Shown: piece by piece, positions 63,381-64,000 of the stretch
How the letters are laid out: the number at the start of each line of letters is the position of its first letter
Numbering within the stretch: the first letter of the stretch is position 1
NCBI RefSeq assembly: GCF_021603585.1
Contig: NZ_BQHI01000004.1
Location: forward strand, 186,001-250,000
DNA length: 64,000 nucleotides
Source of the DNA: Pseudomonas sputi
Lineage (GTDB): Bacteria > Pseudomonadota > Gammaproteobacteria > Pseudomonadales > Pseudomonadaceae
Direction: 5' to 3'
The notes under the pieces: model-generated
What the model was told of the DNA's origin: nothing
Seen by the model: the letters and a program-made list of their open reading frames with translations, nothing else
Databases searched by the model: none
Made by a program: the position numbers and the translations under genes

Positions 63381-63605
63381 TCACTCCTGTCGCGAAAGGC
63401 GTTCTGCAATCCAACGCTCGATTTCCAGTGAGTCCCAGCCAACTGCGCGCAGCCCTATGCGCTTGGCCTTCGGAAACTTGCCTTCCTTCATCAGGTTGTA
63501 AATGTGGGCACGTTTGAAGCCAGTTTTTAGCTCAACTTCATTACGTCGCATGATGTGGCGCGGAAGTGGAGATGTTTCAACGACGGGTTCAGATTGGCTG
63601 GACAT
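63381..63605 (-). CDS. alpA: AlpA-family regulator
   Basis: A 74-residue HTH protein of the AlpA/excisionase type: RRNEVELKTGFKRAHIYNLM (recognised by EVELKTGFKRAHIYNLM) followed by GKFPKAKRIG and WDSLEIERWI. Such proteins regulate ICE excision or early operons. The ATG at 63605 has AGGAG eight bases upstream; a GTG at 63614 is less likely. Two ATTGC-N3-GCAAT palindromes lie 75-107 bp upstream and may be its operator. Confidence 0.85.
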   Translation of the reverse strand: MSSQSEPVVETSPLPRHIMRRNEVELKTGFKRAHIYNLMKEGKFPKAKRIGLRAVGWDSLEIERWIAERLSRQE

Positions 63606-63679
63606 GCTAGTCACTCCTGGCGCCTATTGGCGCGTGTTGGGAAGTGACATGGATTGAATCGCACCACGGCGGATGAGTC

Positions 63680-63712
63680 ATTGCATTGCAATCAACCCTA
63701 TTGCAACGCAAT
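63680..63712. promoter_or_regulatory. Tandem palindromic operator or centromere-like site
   Basis: Two 13-bp palindromes, ATTGC-ATT-GCAAT (63680-63692) and ATTGC-AAC-GCAAT (63700-63712), start exactly 20 bp apart, about two helical turns. They are in the promoter region of alpA-parA-parB. They could bind AlpA, ParB or another ICE regulator. Confidence 0.65.
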
Positions 63713-63720
63713 TGGTTCGA

Positions 63721-64000
63721 TCAGGTATTTTTTTTGAGGCTACGATTGGCCACGGCAAATTTTTCGTCCAGCGTACGCTTGCTCAGGCCGGGCACATCCT
63801 GATGACGGGCGACAATGGCATCAACGATGGCTGCTTGATTCGTGAAAACCGAAAGAGGTTTTCCGGCGGGCGAATGGTCCAAGAGAAGGCTGACCAATGC
63901 CCCAATGATGTTGTGATAGGTCAGTTCGCCGCGCTCACTGAGTTGACCATTCGTTTTGGCCAAGGCTTTGAGATCATCTCTCTCAAGTCCAATCGACTGG
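63721..64000 (-). CDS. ICE gene of unknown function, 5' end cut by window edge
   Basis: The frame is open from the stop at 63721 to the window edge, with sequence such as GLERDDLKALAKTN before the first possible internal start (TTG at 63963). The visible 93 residues are helical and contain NIIGALVSLLLDHSPAGKPL and GLSKRTLDEKFAVAN. No family is recognised. It precedes the alpA-parA-parB operon by 115 bp on the same strand. Confidence 0.55.
   Translation of the reverse strand, partial: QSIGLERDDLKALAKTNGQLSERGELTYHNIIGALVSLLLDHSPAGKPLSVFTNQAAIVDAIVARHQDVPGLSKRTLDEKFAVANRSLKKNT

Noticed and set aside
1-64000. CRISPR arrays, tRNA or rRNA genes
   Set aside because: No regularly spaced direct repeats and no recognisable tRNA or rRNA sequence were seen anywhere in the window.

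Overview
The window reads as part of a Pseudomonas integrative and conjugative element (ICE) of the large PAGI-2 / ICEclc / PFGI-1 type. The GC-rich codon use, the full G-type mating-pair gene set (the PFL_46xx/47xx families, RAQPRD protein, VirB4-like TraC, TraD, TraG, TraU-like), a MobH relaxase, topoisomerase III, SSB, RadC-like and ParA/ParB proteins, and the conserved minus-strand order from about 63.9 kb down to 25.2 kb all point that way. Neither ICE end, an integrase nor a tRNA is visible. Both window edges cut genes (mcrC-like at the left, an unnamed ICE gene at the right). Family names and TIGR/PFL labels are given from memory; no search was run.

Layout. 1-25 kb is cargo: (i) an mcrC-like gene followed by a leoABC-like dynamin operon and a convergent alpha/beta hydrolase gene; (ii) a broken MFS transporter; (iii) a plus-strand pair encoding a 1253-residue protein with a possible C-terminal nuclease motif and a frameshifted PD-(D/E)xK-like nuclease; (iv) a six-gene minus-strand cluster (SMC-like ATPase with zinc hook, a 271-residue protein, a TIGR02391/HEPN-like protein, a DUF4365-like nuclease, a GIY-YIG-like protein, a small HEAAH metalloprotease-like protein), bracketed by two copies of a 42-bp palindromic repeat; (v) a dead IS66-type element; (vi) an unknown zinc-ligand-rich protein and a Shedu-type (DUF4263) nuclease. 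Debris resembling IS21 ends separates cargo from core.

25-54 kb is the transfer region: relaxase, ArdC-like antirestriction protein, TraG to TraC, the pilus and membrane-complex genes, coupling protein, SLT transglycosylase, PilL, RadC-like and DUF3577 proteins. Two foreign plus-strand insertions interrupt it: 34.4-36.4 kb (a PIN-like 427-residue protein and a small ORF) and 44.1-44.8 kb (a YniB-like membrane protein). 54-64 kb is the replication and partition region: XRE regulator, TopB, SSB, DUF3158, PFL_4669, STY4528-like, DUF2857, ParB, ParA, AlpA.

The most interesting non-coding signals are two equal-length (144 nt) homologous leader elements, one upstream of the ArdC-like operon and one upstream of the DUF3577/radC operon. 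They show compensatory base changes and so are probably structured RNA (possibly the radC RNA motif). Others are a terminator-like hairpin that buries the pilL Shine-Dalgarno, a family of GC-rich hairpins 45-70 nt ahead of four starts, and a pair of ATTGC-N3-GCAAT palindromes 20 bp apart upstream of alpA-parA-parB. The best candidates for an undescribed system are the six-gene cluster and the 1253-residue/nuclease pair.
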